Assembly (NCBI RefSeq): GCF_029894425.1
Contig: NZ_JARXYJ010000001.1
Location: 9,692,501-9,756,500, forward strand
Length of the DNA: 64,000 nucleotides
Direction: 5' to 3'
Origin: Streptomyces sp. SAI-127
Lineage (GTDB): Bacteria > Actinomycetota > Actinomycetes > Streptomycetales > Streptomycetaceae
The notes under the pieces are model-generated. The model saw only the letters and a program-made list of their open reading frames with translations. It did no database searches and was not told where the DNA came from. Below are positions 37,014 through 45,823 of the stretch, in pieces; the stretch's first letter is position 1; every line of letters starts with the position of its first letter. A program made the position numbers and the translations under genes.

Positions 37014-37448
37014 ATGAACGAACCCGAGCTTCCGCCCGACGGTAGGCCCGTGGACGTCTACCTGAATCTGTTGCGCATCCGCATGGCCTCGGAGGACTAC
37101 GAGCTGCTGCTCGACGTGGTCCGCCCGGTTCTGCGGGCGATCGAGGAACAGCAGCTGCCCGCGTTGGACTTCGCGCTGGAGGACAGCCAGCAGGAGGGGC
37201 TGCCCCAGGAGGTCCGCGACGAGGCCGCCCTGGTCATCGCCACCGCCGTGACCGGCCGACTGGACAACAAGGTGATCGAACTCCAAGTCGACGACGGCAC
37301 CAGTCCGATCCGGGTGGTCACCGACGCGGACACCGCCGACGACCCGGTCCGCCTCGGCGAGATCGCCGACTACATCCGCGAACGCCGTCGGCTCGACGAC
37401 GAACTGCGCGGCATCGCCGAGGTGAGCGGTCTGCCCACGGACCTCTGA
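37014..37448 (+). CDS. Hypothetical protein
   Basis: 144 aa, acidic and soluble, with no recognised family. The C-terminal half has a heptad-like helix (IADYIRERRRLDDELRGIAE). High GC3 supports coding. The ATG at 37014 follows the DUF1206 gene by 28 bp, so co-transcription is likely. It ends 10 bp before the convergent FUSC gene. Confidence 0.7.
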   Translation: MNEPELPPDGRPVDVYLNLLRIRMASEDYELLLDVVRPVLRAIEEQQLPALDFALEDSQQEGLPQEVRDEAALVIATAVTGRLDNKVIELQVDDGTSPIRVVTDADTADDPVRLGEIADYIRERRRLDDELRGIAEVSGLPTDL

Positions 37449-37458
37449 GCACCGGGCC

Positions 37459-39693
37459 CTATCGCTTCGGCCCCGCGACCGGCACGTGCAGCGGCCGGGC
37501 CAGACCCACCACGGTCTCGTCCAGACGCTGTACGTGCCGCAGCACACGGTCGGTGACACGGCCGAAGCGCGGGATGCCGGGGACCTCGGTGTCCAGCAGG
37601 GACGCGATGCTCGGCCCGGTCTCGACCCGGTCGGTGGAGCGCTCGTCGGCGACACGCGCGGCGATCGCCGCGATGTTGTCCCCGATCCGCCTGCCTGCCA
37701 GGCGCAGCCGGGGATCCGCCGCTATCGAGGGGTGCGTGGGCAGCAGCTCGGCCGTCGCCGCCAGCGAGCGCGCGTGGTACGCGCACGTCTCCAGGAGCGC
37801 CACGACATAGCGGGCCGTGTCGCGCCGGGCCCGCAGCGGCGTGATCGGATGCGTGAGCGGCTGGGTCGCCGCCCGCAGATCGGCCAGCGCCTGGTCCAGG
37901 TCCCGCGCCTGGTCGAGCAGTTCGACGGGGGAGCCGCCGCTGAGCTGGTCCACGGCGGCCTCGGTGACCTCCTCGAGCCGCTCCAGGACGGTGACGAGCA
38001 GGTCGTTCGTACGGCGGTCCGTGCGCACCGGCAGGACGAATGCCGCCGCGATCACTCCGCAGGCCGCTCCGAGCGCGGTCTCCTCCACCCGCAGCACCAG
38101 CACCGAGAGGCTGTAGGTGTGCAGCAGGGTGTAAAGCAGCCCCAGGGCCGCGGTGACGAAGAAGGACATCAGCGTGTAGGAGAGCGGCGCGGTGTAGAAC
38201 ATCGCGAACACCAGCACCAGCACCAGGGCGAACGCCGTCCAGGTGTGCTGCCCGACCGCCCCCGCCAGCACGATCCCGGCCAGCACGCCGAGGACGGTCC
38301 CCACCAGCCGGCGGTACCCCTTGACCAGGATCTCGCCCGTGGACGCGGTGTTCATGAAGACGATCCAGCAGGTCAGCACCGCCCAGTACCAGCGCTGGCT
38401 GGAGAGGAACTCGCCCCCGACGATGGCGAGCGAGGACCCCACGGCGACCTGTACCGCGGCCCGCGTCGTGGGCCGCCTGAGCCCCGTGAGCTCCTCCTGC
38501 GTTCCGGCGTCCTCGTCACCGGCGTCGATGACCGCGTCCTCGGCGTCCAACTCCTCGCGCGAACGGGCCGTCGCGGGGGAGTCGTCCGACTCGTCCTGCG
38601 GACCGTCCAGGGCGATCCTGAGCCCCAGCACCGCGCGGGCGGCCTCACCGACACCTCGGAAGACGTCCTGGACGGAGGGCGGCGCGGGCGGCAGGTTCTC
38701 CTCCTCGCGGTAGCCGAGGAGCCGGTTGCGGACCTGGGACAGCGCCGTGCCCGACCTCGCGGCGGCGGGACGCAGCACCAGCAGCCGCAGCGCCTCCAGA
38801 TCGCGGCGCACCCGGGCCATCGCCTCGTCCCGGCCGGCCATCGGGCGGCCCGCTCGCGGGGCCGGCGCGCCCGGCAGATGAAGGGTCAGCGTGTCCGCCC
38901 GCTCGGCGCTGCGCGCGCTCAGCAGCAACAGTCCCAGCCGCTCGGCGGCGATCTCGGCGTCCGCGATGCGCCGCTGCACGAGCCGCGCCGCGGCCTCGTC
39001 GGAGGTTCCCTCCTCCAGCCGCCCCTGGATCATCAGCGCGGTCTCGTGCAGCTTCGCGGTTCCCTCGCGTACGTCCTTCAGCGCCTCGTCGATCTCCTCG
39101 GGCCCGGCGTCCAGCAGCTGGAGCTGCGCGGACACCAGCTGGGCCAGCCGGGCCCGGAAAGCCTCCCGCAGGCGTTCGAGGAGGCCCGCGGGAGTCTCCG
39201 GCACCAGCAGGAAGCGTGCCGCCGCGCTGCACAGGAAGGCGACGCCGAGGACGCCGTACAGCTCGGGCAGACCGGAGACGGTCGCGCCGACGAACAGGGA
39301 CACGAAGTAGACCTGGAAGCCGATCAGTCCGAGCGCGGTGCCCCGGTCGCCGAAGCGGCGGCCGTAGACGGCACAGAAGATCAGCGCGACGAAGAAGAGG
39401 TCACCGGCCACCACGCGGGAGCTGAGGAGCGCGCCCAGGGACAGCGAGGCCAGCGCCACCGGGAGGCCCAGGGCGAGCGTCACGGCCTGCGGGGCGCGCT
39501 GCTTCTCCCGGATGGCGAACGTCGCGACCATCGCCGCGATGGCGCCCGCCACCAGATGCGTGACGTCTGCCCCCAGCAGACCGAGTACGGCCAGCGTGAG
39601 CGCGATCGCGGCCACCGTGCGCAGCCCGGCGGCCAGCCGGAGCAGCCCCGGGTCCGACGCGGCGACCCGGTCGCGCAGCCTCGCTGTGTTCAC
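37459..39693 (-). CDS. FUSC family membrane protein (aromatic acid exporter-like)
   Basis: 744 aa. Two clusters of membrane helices (about residues 20-160 and 400-540) enclose a long cytosolic helical region, the layout of FUSC/aromatic acid exporter proteins. The second cluster has the WYWAVLTCWIVFMNTASTGE stretch of the family. GTG start at 39693. Substrate unknown; relatives move aromatic acids or support envelope stress resistance. It is convergent with the gene at 37014. Confidence 0.88.
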   Translation of the reverse strand: MNTARLRDRVAASDPGLLRLAAGLRTVAAIALTLAVLGLLGADVTHLVAGAIAAMVATFAIREKQRAPQAVTLALGLPVALASLSLGALLSSRVVAGDLFFVALIFCAVYGRRFGDRGTALGLIGFQVYFVSLFVGATVSGLPELYGVLGVAFLCSAAARFLLVPETPAGLLERLREAFRARLAQLVSAQLQLLDAGPEEIDEALKDVREGTAKLHETALMIQGRLEEGTSDEAAARLVQRRIADAEIAAERLGLLLLSARSAERADTLTLHLPGAPAPRAGRPMAGRDEAMARVRRDLEALRLLVLRPAAARSGTALSQVRNRLLGYREEENLPPAPPSVQDVFRGVGEAARAVLGLRIALDGPQDESDDSPATARSREELDAEDAVIDAGDEDAGTQEELTGLRRPTTRAAVQVAVGSSLAIVGGEFLSSQRWYWAVLTCWIVFMNTASTGEILVKGYRRLVGTVLGVLAGIVLAGAVGQHTWTAFALVLVLVFAMFYTAPLSYTLMSFFVTAALGLLYTLLHTYSLSVLVLRVEETALGAACGVIAAAFVLPVRTDRRTNDLLVTVLERLEEVTEAAVDQLSGGSPVELLDQARDLDQALADLRAATQPLTHPITPLRARRDTARYVVALLETCAYHARSLAATAELLPTHPSIAADPRLRLAGRRIGDNIAAIAARVADERSTDRVETGPSIASLLDTEVPGIPRFGRVTDRVLRHVQRLDETVVGLARPLHVPVAGPKR

Positions 39694-39774
39694 TCCGCCG
39701 TACTCACTCCCGTGTCACGTCATGATCCGTTCCAGCATGGCACGGCGGGGTGGCCCCAGTGATGTGCGCCCCTC

Positions 39775-41148
39775 CTACTGTGCCGGTCCCCGCGCTCCCT
39801 CGACCTGCTCCCGGACCTGTTCCGGCGTCAGATACGCGTCGGTGTACTCGAAGTCCTTCAGCTTGGCGGGCTTGCGGGCCTGGAAGCCGGTGCGGACGAA
39901 GTCGTCTCCCGCGATGGCGTTGAGCGTCCAGTTCGTCGCCACGCGGACCTTGGCGACGTTGGTGCGCAGCGCGGCCCAGTGGTAGCCGCGGGCCGCGAAC
40001 TGGGCGGGCAGGCCGCGCAGTTCGATGCCGAGCGGCTTGGACACGGCATCCGTGCCGCCGAGGTCGACGACGAGGCCGAGGTCCTTGTGGACGTACGGCT
40101 TCAGCGCCTGGCCCCGCAGCGTCGCGATGACGTTGTCGGCGACCACCTTGCCCTGGCGCATGGCGTGCTGCGCCGTGGGCGGGCAGATCGCGCTGTCGTC
40201 CTTGGCCTTGTCGGGCACGGCGGCGGAGTCGCCGAGCGCGAAGACGCCGTCCTGGCCCGGCAGGGTCATCTCGGCGGTGACCGCGAGCCGCCCGCGAACC
40301 GTCTCGGCGCCGAGCGTGGCGATCAACGGGCTCGCGACGACCCCGGCCGTCCAGATCAGGGTCCGGGTCGGGATCACCCGGCCGTCAGTGAAGGTGACCT
40401 CCTCGGGGCCCGCCTTCTCGATGGACACGCCAAGGGACACGTCGATGCCGCGCCGGCGCAGGATCTCCTGCGCGCTGCGTCCCAGCTTGTCGCCCAGCTC
40501 CGGCATCAGCTTCGGGGCGATGTCGATCAGATGCCACTTGATCAGCGACGGGTCGATGCGTGGGTAGCGCTTGACCGCCGCGTGGGTGAGCTTCTGCAGA
40601 CAGGCGGCGGTCTCGGTGCCGGCGTATCCGCCGCCGACGACCACGAACTGCAGCCGGGCCGCGCGCTCGGCCGGATCCTGGCTGGCGTCCGCGAGATCGA
40701 GCTGGGAGATGACGTGGTCACGGATGTAGGCGGCCTCGGCGAGGGTCTTCATCCCGAAGGCGTGCTCGGTGAGGCCGGGGATGTCGAAGGTGCGGGTGAT
40801 GCTGCCGGGAGCCAGCACGATGTAGTCGTACGGCTCGTTGACGATCTCGTCCGTGATGGTGCGGATCACGCAGACCTTTGACTTGAGATCCACGCCGATC
40901 GCGCCACCCGGGATGATCCGGGTGCGGTACTTCTTGCTGCGGCGCAGCGAGACGGCGATCGACTGGGGCGTCAGCACGCCGGAGGCGACCTGGGGCAGCA
41001 GCGGGAGATAGAGCTGGTAGGCGAACGGCGTCACCAAGGTGACGTCGGCTTCGTCCGGGGAGAGCTTCCGCTCCAGCCGGCGAACGCACTCGACTCCGGC
41101 GAAGCCGGCGCCAACCACCAGGATCCTGGGTCGTGTCACGGTGTTCAT
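39775..41148 (-). CDS. NAD(P)/FAD-dependent oxidoreductase, type II NADH dehydrogenase-like
   Basis: 457 aa. FAD motif ILVVGAGFAGVECVRRL at the N-terminus; NADH motif QFVVVGGGYAGTETAACLQ near residue 175; conserved VFALGDSAAVPD before the C-terminal membrane-contacting part. This is the NDH-2 pattern: electron transfer from NADH to quinone without proton pumping. The ATG at 41148 is the natural start of the first strand; upstream in-frame sequence runs to 41661 without family similarity and overlaps the divergent PRC-barrel gene. It lies 81 bp from the FUSC gene. Confidence 0.88.
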   Translation of the reverse strand: MNTVTRPRILVVGAGFAGVECVRRLERKLSPDEADVTLVTPFAYQLYLPLLPQVASGVLTPQSIAVSLRRSKKYRTRIIPGGAIGVDLKSKVCVIRTITDEIVNEPYDYIVLAPGSITRTFDIPGLTEHAFGMKTLAEAAYIRDHVISQLDLADASQDPAERAARLQFVVVGGGYAGTETAACLQKLTHAAVKRYPRIDPSLIKWHLIDIAPKLMPELGDKLGRSAQEILRRRGIDVSLGVSIEKAGPEEVTFTDGRVIPTRTLIWTAGVVASPLIATLGAETVRGRLAVTAEMTLPGQDGVFALGDSAAVPDKAKDDSAICPPTAQHAMRQGKVVADNVIATLRGQALKPYVHKDLGLVVDLGGTDAVSKPLGIELRGLPAQFAARGYHWAALRTNVAKVRVATNWTLNAIAGDDFVRTGFQARKPAKLKDFEYTDAYLTPEQVREQVEGARGPAQ

Positions 41149-41322
41149 CCCTTTCTGCGGCTCCAGGCGGTCTGCCTCGAACGCCCTTCGTCTGCCCGTG
41201 CGGGCGCGACGAATGCGTCGAGGACCACCATGCCCGTCCCGGCCTGAAAGTGCACCGGGAGAAAAGTGAAGGAGGTGCGCGGACCGGACGCGGGGAAACC
41301 GCTTGTGAGGGTGCCGCTCGCC

Positions 41323-41347
41323 GAATGTGTGTGCGGCAGAGGGGTAT
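41323..41347 (+). promoter_or_regulatory. Candidate SigB-type promoter of the PRC-barrel gene
   Basis: GAAT at 41323-41326, then 15 bp, then GGGTAT at 41342-41347. It fits the GNNT-N14-16-GGGTAC/T pattern and lies 66 bp upstream of the GTG. Confidence 0.4.
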
Positions 41348-41413
41348 TGGGTGCTGTGGGCCCGCTCGCAGCGGAGAGCCGGGCCGTGCAGCCCCAGGCA
41401 GGGAGGGAGCAGC

Positions 41414-41773
41414 GTGACCACCGACAGAATATGGTCGTACGCGCCGGACAGCGGATACGTCGAGGGACAGGACCTGACGGGCTTCACCGTCGTCGCGAGC
41501 GACGGCACGATCGGACACGTGGACCGGCAGGCCGCCCCGCACGGTATGGGACACCTCGTCGTCGACACCGGGGTCTGGGTCTTCGGCAGGAGCGTCCTGG
41601 TACCGGTGGGCGTCGTCACCGGCGTCGACACCCAGGCCCGCCGGATCACGCTGGCCTGCACCGGGTCGGAGGTGAAGGCGGCCCCGCGGTTCGGGACGGA
41701 CAGCGAGACCAGGGACCGCGAGTACCTCGCGGCGGTCGGCGCCTACTACCTGCGGCTCGCGACCACGGCCTGA
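41414..41773 (+). CDS. PRC-barrel domain protein
   Basis: 119 aa. The core DLTGFTVVASDGTIGHVDRQ through VPVGVVTGVDTQARRITLAC is a PRC-barrel, a small RNA- or protein-binding fold. GTG at 41414 has GGAGGGA at 41402-41408. Function unknown; PRC-barrel proteins of this size often occur in general-stress regulons in streptomycetes. It ends 16 bp before the convergent anti-sigma-like gene. Confidence 0.82.
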   Translation: MTTDRIWSYAPDSGYVEGQDLTGFTVVASDGTIGHVDRQAAPHGMGHLVVDTGVWVFGRSVLVPVGVVTGVDTQARRITLACTGSEVKAAPRFGTDSETRDREYLAAVGAYYLRLATTA

Positions 41774-41789
41774 CCGGGGCCGGAGGACG

Positions 41790-42224
41790 TCACCACGGCA
41801 GAAAGGCGTGCACGTCCTTGCCGCGGTCGTCCGTGACCACGCTGACCTGGTCGCACAGCGCGTGCACGAGGTGCCAGCCGACGCCCCCGCCGCCGCTGCG
41901 CGGATCGAAGGCGCGGGGCGCGGGCGGTGTGGGGTTGGTGTCGCGCAGGGTCACGTGCACGCCGTCGAAGGTCCGGCGCAGGCGGAGCGCGAAGGGGCCG
42001 GGAGCGTACTGGACCGCGTTGGCGGCGAGTTCGGTGACGATCAACAGGATGTCGTCCCAGTGCTCGGCGCTCGCAGGCGGTACCCGGTCGGCCAGGTCGC
42101 CGAGGAACTCCTCAGCGGCAAGTCGCGCGCCCGTCACGCAGTGCGGTTCTCCCGCGAAACGGGTCGTACGGCTCGGAATCGCCTCGGAAGTCAGTGTCTC
42201 GTCCCAACGCGGCTCGGTCGCCAT
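41790..42224 (-). CDS. ATP-binding anti-sigma-like protein (RsbW/HATPase_c type)
   Basis: 144 aa. N box in LLIVTELAANAVQYAPG, G1-type element VTLRDTNPTPPAP, and GGGGVGWHLV as G2. It is the second stand-alone HATPase kinase domain in the window. The ATG at 42224 (MATEPRW) is chosen; in-frame ATGs at 42275 and 42281 would add a low-complexity extension. The cognate sigma or antagonist is not adjacent. Confidence 0.84.
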   Translation of the reverse strand: MATEPRWDETLTSEAIPSRTTRFAGEPHCVTGARLAAEEFLGDLADRVPPASAEHWDDILLIVTELAANAVQYAPGPFALRLRRTFDGVHVTLRDTNPTPPAPRAFDPRSGGGGVGWHLVHALCDQVSVVTDDRGKDVHAFLPW

Positions 42225-42341
42225 GCCGGAGTTCACCCCCGTGGAGTCGGCAAGGCTTTGTCCTTTCACTGGCATCGCCATTGTGCTGTGTTCCCGAGGG
42301 GACGCGACCCAATCGTCTTCGGCCGTGTCGGCTCAGGCGCA

Positions 42342-44288
42342 TCACCGGAACACGTTGTCCGAGTCGTCCCAGCTCAGCAAGTCCTCCGCCGGTGTACGCC
42401 GGGCACCGGGCGAGCGGGCCTGGTACATCGCGTCGATCTCCAGCGCGTACCGGCGCACGATCTCGTCCCGGCGCAGCTTCATCGACGGCGTCAGCAGGCC
42501 GTTGGCCAGGTCGAACGGTTCCGACAGCACCCGGAACACCCGGATCGACTCCGAGCGCGAGACCGTGCTGTTGGCGGCGGCCACGGCCCGCGCGATCTCC
42601 TCCCGCAGCGCGTTCTCCTCCCGCGCCGAGGGATCCTGCTGGGCCACCAGGACCCCTCGCCAGTGGGCCAGGAACACCGGGTCCAGGGTGAGCAGGGCGC
42701 CCACGCAGGGCCGGTTGTCACCCACCACCACGGCCTGGTGGATGAGCGGGTGCATCCTCAGCCGGTGTTCGAGGGCGGCCGGGGCCACGCTCTTGCCGCT
42801 GGTGGTGACGATGATGTCCTTCTTGCGGCCGGTGATCGTCAGATAGCCGTCGGCGTCCAGCCGCCCGAGGTCTCCGGTGGCCAGCCAGCCGCCGTACAGC
42901 GCGGCCCGTGTCGCGGCCTCGTCGTTGACATACCCCTGGAAGACCGACGGCCCGCGCACCAGGATCTCCCCGTCGTCCGCCACCCGCAGGTCCACGCCCG
43001 GCAGGGGCCGGCCCACGGTCCCGGACTTCTCCCGGCCCAGCGGCTGCATGGTGATTCCGCCGCAGGTCTCCGTGAGCCCGTATCCGTCATGGACGTAGAC
43101 ACCGATGCCCTCGTAGAACAGGGAGAGCTCACGGTTGAGGGTCGAACCGCCCGAGGTGGCACGCCGCGCCCGGCCGCCCAGCGCCGCCCGCAGTCTGCGG
43201 TACACCGTCCGTTCGTACAGGGCGTGCTGGAGCCGCAGGTCGAAACCGGGACCGGGGCCCTCGCCCAGCCGCTGCCGCTCGCAGGCCAGGGCGAAGTCCC
43301 GTGCCGTGTCGGCGGCCCGCTCGAACAGGGCGCCGCGGCCCGCCTGCTGGGCGGCGCGCAGGAAGTTCTTGTAGATCTTCTCGAAAACCGAGGGGACGGC
43401 GTAGAAGTAGGTGGGGCGAAAGGAGTTCAGGGAGGCCGCCAGCGCCTCCTCGCTCAGGTCGGGCTCATGGGCCATGAGCAGACCGCCGCGGATGCACACG
43501 CCCTGGATCATGAGGCCGTACACATGGGAGAAGGGCAGGAAGGCGAGGACGGACGGCTGCTGTCCCGCCGGTGCCGTGGTCTGGCGCCAGCCCTCGATCA
43601 GCGTGTCGACGGGGCTCGCGAGGCCGCGGTGGCTGAGTGCGCAGCCCAGCGGACGGCCCCTGGTGCCGGAGGTGTAGGCGATGACCGCCGTGGAGTCCGG
43701 CAGCACGATGCGGCGCAGTGACTCGACCGTGGCGAGCGGGATCATCCGGCCCCGCTCCGTCAGCTCCTCCAGCGCGGCCGCGTCCAGCTGCCAGACGTGG
43801 CGCAGTCTGGGCAGCGAGGCGCACACCGAGCCGACCGTCATCACCGCCTGCTCGTCCTCCACCACCACGGCCACACAGCCGGTGTCCCGCAGGATCCACT
43901 CGACCTGTTCGCGCGAGGACGTCGGATAGATCGGCACGACCTCGGCGCCGACCGTCCACAGCGCGTAGCTGAGAACCGTCCACTCGTAGCGGGTGCGCGC
44001 CATGATCGCCACCCGGTGGCCGGGCGAGATCCCGGACGCGACGAGCCCCTTCGCGAGGTCCACGACCTCGTCCCGCAGTTCCACGGCCGTGACCTCCTGC
44101 CAGCCTCCCGAGGAACCCTCGGGGCGGCGGGCGAGCACCGGCAGGGTGGGGTCGAGCTCCGCCCTCTCGAAAACGCTGTCTGCCAGACCACCGCTGGAGC
44201 GCGAGATGGTCCGGGGAGCGAGGGCGAAGTCGCGCATGCGCTGCTCCTGACGTGTACGGGCTGTGACTGAGCCGACGAGCTCGGTCAT
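42342..44288 (-). CDS. AMP-dependent acyl-CoA synthetase (long-chain fatty acid type)
   Basis: 648 aa. ANL fold: adenylation motif A3 is AYTSGTRGRPLGCALSH, A5 YGLTETCGG, A7/A8 LATGDLGRLDADGYLTITGR with the hinge, and A10 TPSMKLRRDEIV with its catalytic Lys. It should activate a fatty acid with ATP and CoA. The P-loop is odd: consensus is TSGTTGxPKG, but here T is R and the Lys is Leu, so the first half-reaction may be slow or altered. The rest is full length and well preserved. Confidence 0.88.
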   Translation of the reverse strand: MTELVGSVTARTRQEQRMRDFALAPRTISRSSGGLADSVFERAELDPTLPVLARRPEGSSGGWQEVTAVELRDEVVDLAKGLVASGISPGHRVAIMARTRYEWTVLSYALWTVGAEVVPIYPTSSREQVEWILRDTGCVAVVVEDEQAVMTVGSVCASLPRLRHVWQLDAAALEELTERGRMIPLATVESLRRIVLPDSTAVIAYTSGTRGRPLGCALSHRGLASPVDTLIEGWRQTTAPAGQQPSVLAFLPFSHVYGLMIQGVCIRGGLLMAHEPDLSEEALAASLNSFRPTYFYAVPSVFEKIYKNFLRAAQQAGRGALFERAADTARDFALACERQRLGEGPGPGFDLRLQHALYERTVYRRLRAALGGRARRATSGGSTLNRELSLFYEGIGVYVHDGYGLTETCGGITMQPLGREKSGTVGRPLPGVDLRVADDGEILVRGPSVFQGYVNDEAATRAALYGGWLATGDLGRLDADGYLTITGRKKDIIVTTSGKSVAPAALEHRLRMHPLIHQAVVVGDNRPCVGALLTLDPVFLAHWRGVLVAQQDPSAREENALREEIARAVAAANSTVSRSESIRVFRVLSEPFDLANGLLTPSMKLRRDEIVRRYALEIDAMYQARSPGARRTPAEDLLSWDDSDNVFR

Positions 44289-44389
44289 CGGCGGTGCTCG
44301 AATCTAGCCCAGGTGTGAGCGGGTGGTACCTGGAATCCGGAAGTAAGCGGTCACCCGTGATCTGGTCGAGATCGGGGCACTCGGACCGC

Positions 44390-44623
44390 ATGAGTTACAC
44401 GAACCCTGACCCCGACCCCGAACGCACCACCGGACTGGAACCGGGCGGCGGCGTACCCCCGGGCGAGACCCCGCCCGCCGAGAGCAGCCTGCCCGAGGCG
44501 GGCCCCCGGGAGACGCACAACCCGACCAGGGGCTGGGCCAAGGGGCCGCTGGCCCTGATCCTCCTCCTGGTCGTGCTCGTCGCCGCCTTCTTCCTGGTGT
44601 ACGCGATCGTCCTGGCCCTGTGA
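44390..44623 (+). CDS. DUF6480 family small membrane protein
   Basis: 77 aa. A Pro/Glu-rich N-terminal half (NPDPDPERTTGLEPGGG, VPPGETPPAESS) and a single C-terminal membrane helix (LALILLLVVLVAAFFLVYAI) are the marks of DUF6480. Function unknown; nearly limited to streptomycetes. The ATG at 44390 is used because the conserved pattern begins there. It is convergent with the ligase gene (3 bp apart). Confidence 0.82.
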   Translation: MSYTNPDPDPERTTGLEPGGGVPPGETPPAESSLPEAGPRETHNPTRGWAKGPLALILLLVVLVAAFFLVYAIVLAL

Positions 44624-44626
44624 CGA

Positions 44627-45715
44627 CTACGTCTGGGTCAGCCGCACGCACTCGGTGACCACGTCCCGCAGGCTCCCGGTGCGCTCCAGCAACTCGCGCT
44701 GCACCCGGGCGCCGTTGCCGTGCCGCAGCAGTTCGGCACACGCCTCGCGGGCCCGGTCCAGGTCGCCGCTGTCGGCGAGCGCGTCCTCGACGTGCTCCAG
44801 CAGGGCCCGCACCACCGCCTTCGCGGGCATCCGGTGCATGGTCGCCGGGTGGAGCAGCTCCTCGGACAGCCCGGAGCGCGCGGCCCGCCAGGCGGCCAGC
44901 CGCAGCAGGCTCACGCTGTGCGTCAACGGCTCCCGGCCCGCCCGCCACTCGCGCGCGGCCGTCTCCACCAGCCCGCGGGCGAGGGTCGCCAGGAGGACGG
45001 CCGTGTCCGCGTGCAGACAGACGTCCGAGACCCGGATCTCCACCGTCGGGTAGTTCCGGGACAGCCGGGCGTCGAAGTAGATCATTCCCTCGTCCAGGAT
45101 GACGCCGGTCGCCACCATGTCCGCGACCCGCCGGTGATAGCGCTCCGCCGAGCGGAAGGGCTCCGTCGGACCGGCCGAGGGCCAGCGCTGCCACACCCGG
45201 CTGCGGTAGCTGCTGTAGCCGGTGTCCTTGCCCTGCCAGAAGGGCGAGTTGGCGCTCATCGCGGCCAGCACGGTCAGCCAGGGCTGCATCCGGTCGACGA
45301 CGGCGACGGCCTCCTCGTCGGATTCCACGGACACATGGACGTGACAGCCCATGACGAGCTGCTCGCGGGTGGCGATGCCGTACTGGTCCGCCATCCACTG
45401 GTAGCGGCGGCCGATGCCGACCGAGGGGCTGACGGGCAGCGGCGAGGTGGCCAGGGAGGCCACGGCACAACCACTGTCGCCGGCGAGCCGGGCGGCCTCC
45501 TTGCGGCAGCGCACGATCTCGGCGCGGAGCTCGTCCATCCCCGACTGCGGGTGGGTGGCGAACTCCAGCATCTGGTTGTGCAGCTCCTTCTCGAAGACGT
45601 CCTGGTCCGGCCCGTCCTGCGCGGCCCGCGCGAGCACGGCCGCGGACAGCGCCTGCGGCTCGCCGGTCTCGGGGTCGACCAGGAGGAGTTCCTCCTCCAC
45701 TCCGACGGTGCGCAC
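44627..45715 (-). CDS. Carboxylate-amine ligase, GCS2/YbdK family
   Basis: 362 aa. The N-terminal GVEEELLLVDPETGEPQAL, the metal/substrate motif MGCHVHVSV and YPTVEIRVSDVCLH are those of glutamate-cysteine ligase type 2 (YbdK). These enzymes join glutamate to cysteine or another amine; the YbdK subgroup is weak on cysteine and its natural amine is not settled. GTG at 45715. It is a single gene between the DUF6480 gene and glgB. Confidence 0.88.
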   Translation of the reverse strand: MRTVGVEEELLLVDPETGEPQALSAAVLARAAQDGPDQDVFEKELHNQMLEFATHPQSGMDELRAEIVRCRKEAARLAGDSGCAVASLATSPLPVSPSVGIGRRYQWMADQYGIATREQLVMGCHVHVSVESDEEAVAVVDRMQPWLTVLAAMSANSPFWQGKDTGYSSYRSRVWQRWPSAGPTEPFRSAERYHRRVADMVATGVILDEGMIYFDARLSRNYPTVEIRVSDVCLHADTAVLLATLARGLVETAAREWRAGREPLTHSVSLLRLAAWRAARSGLSEELLHPATMHRMPAKAVVRALLEHVEDALADSGDLDRAREACAELLRHGNGARVQRELLERTGSLRDVVTECVRLTQT

Positions 45716-45823
45716 GTGATACAGCCCCTTCTGTGGCCCTGGGCGACGACGAGGATGCTCGTTCTCGTACGACCCCGACTGCCCCTTCGGGACCGGTCGG
45801 ACACCTCCGCGTCGCCCGCGGAC

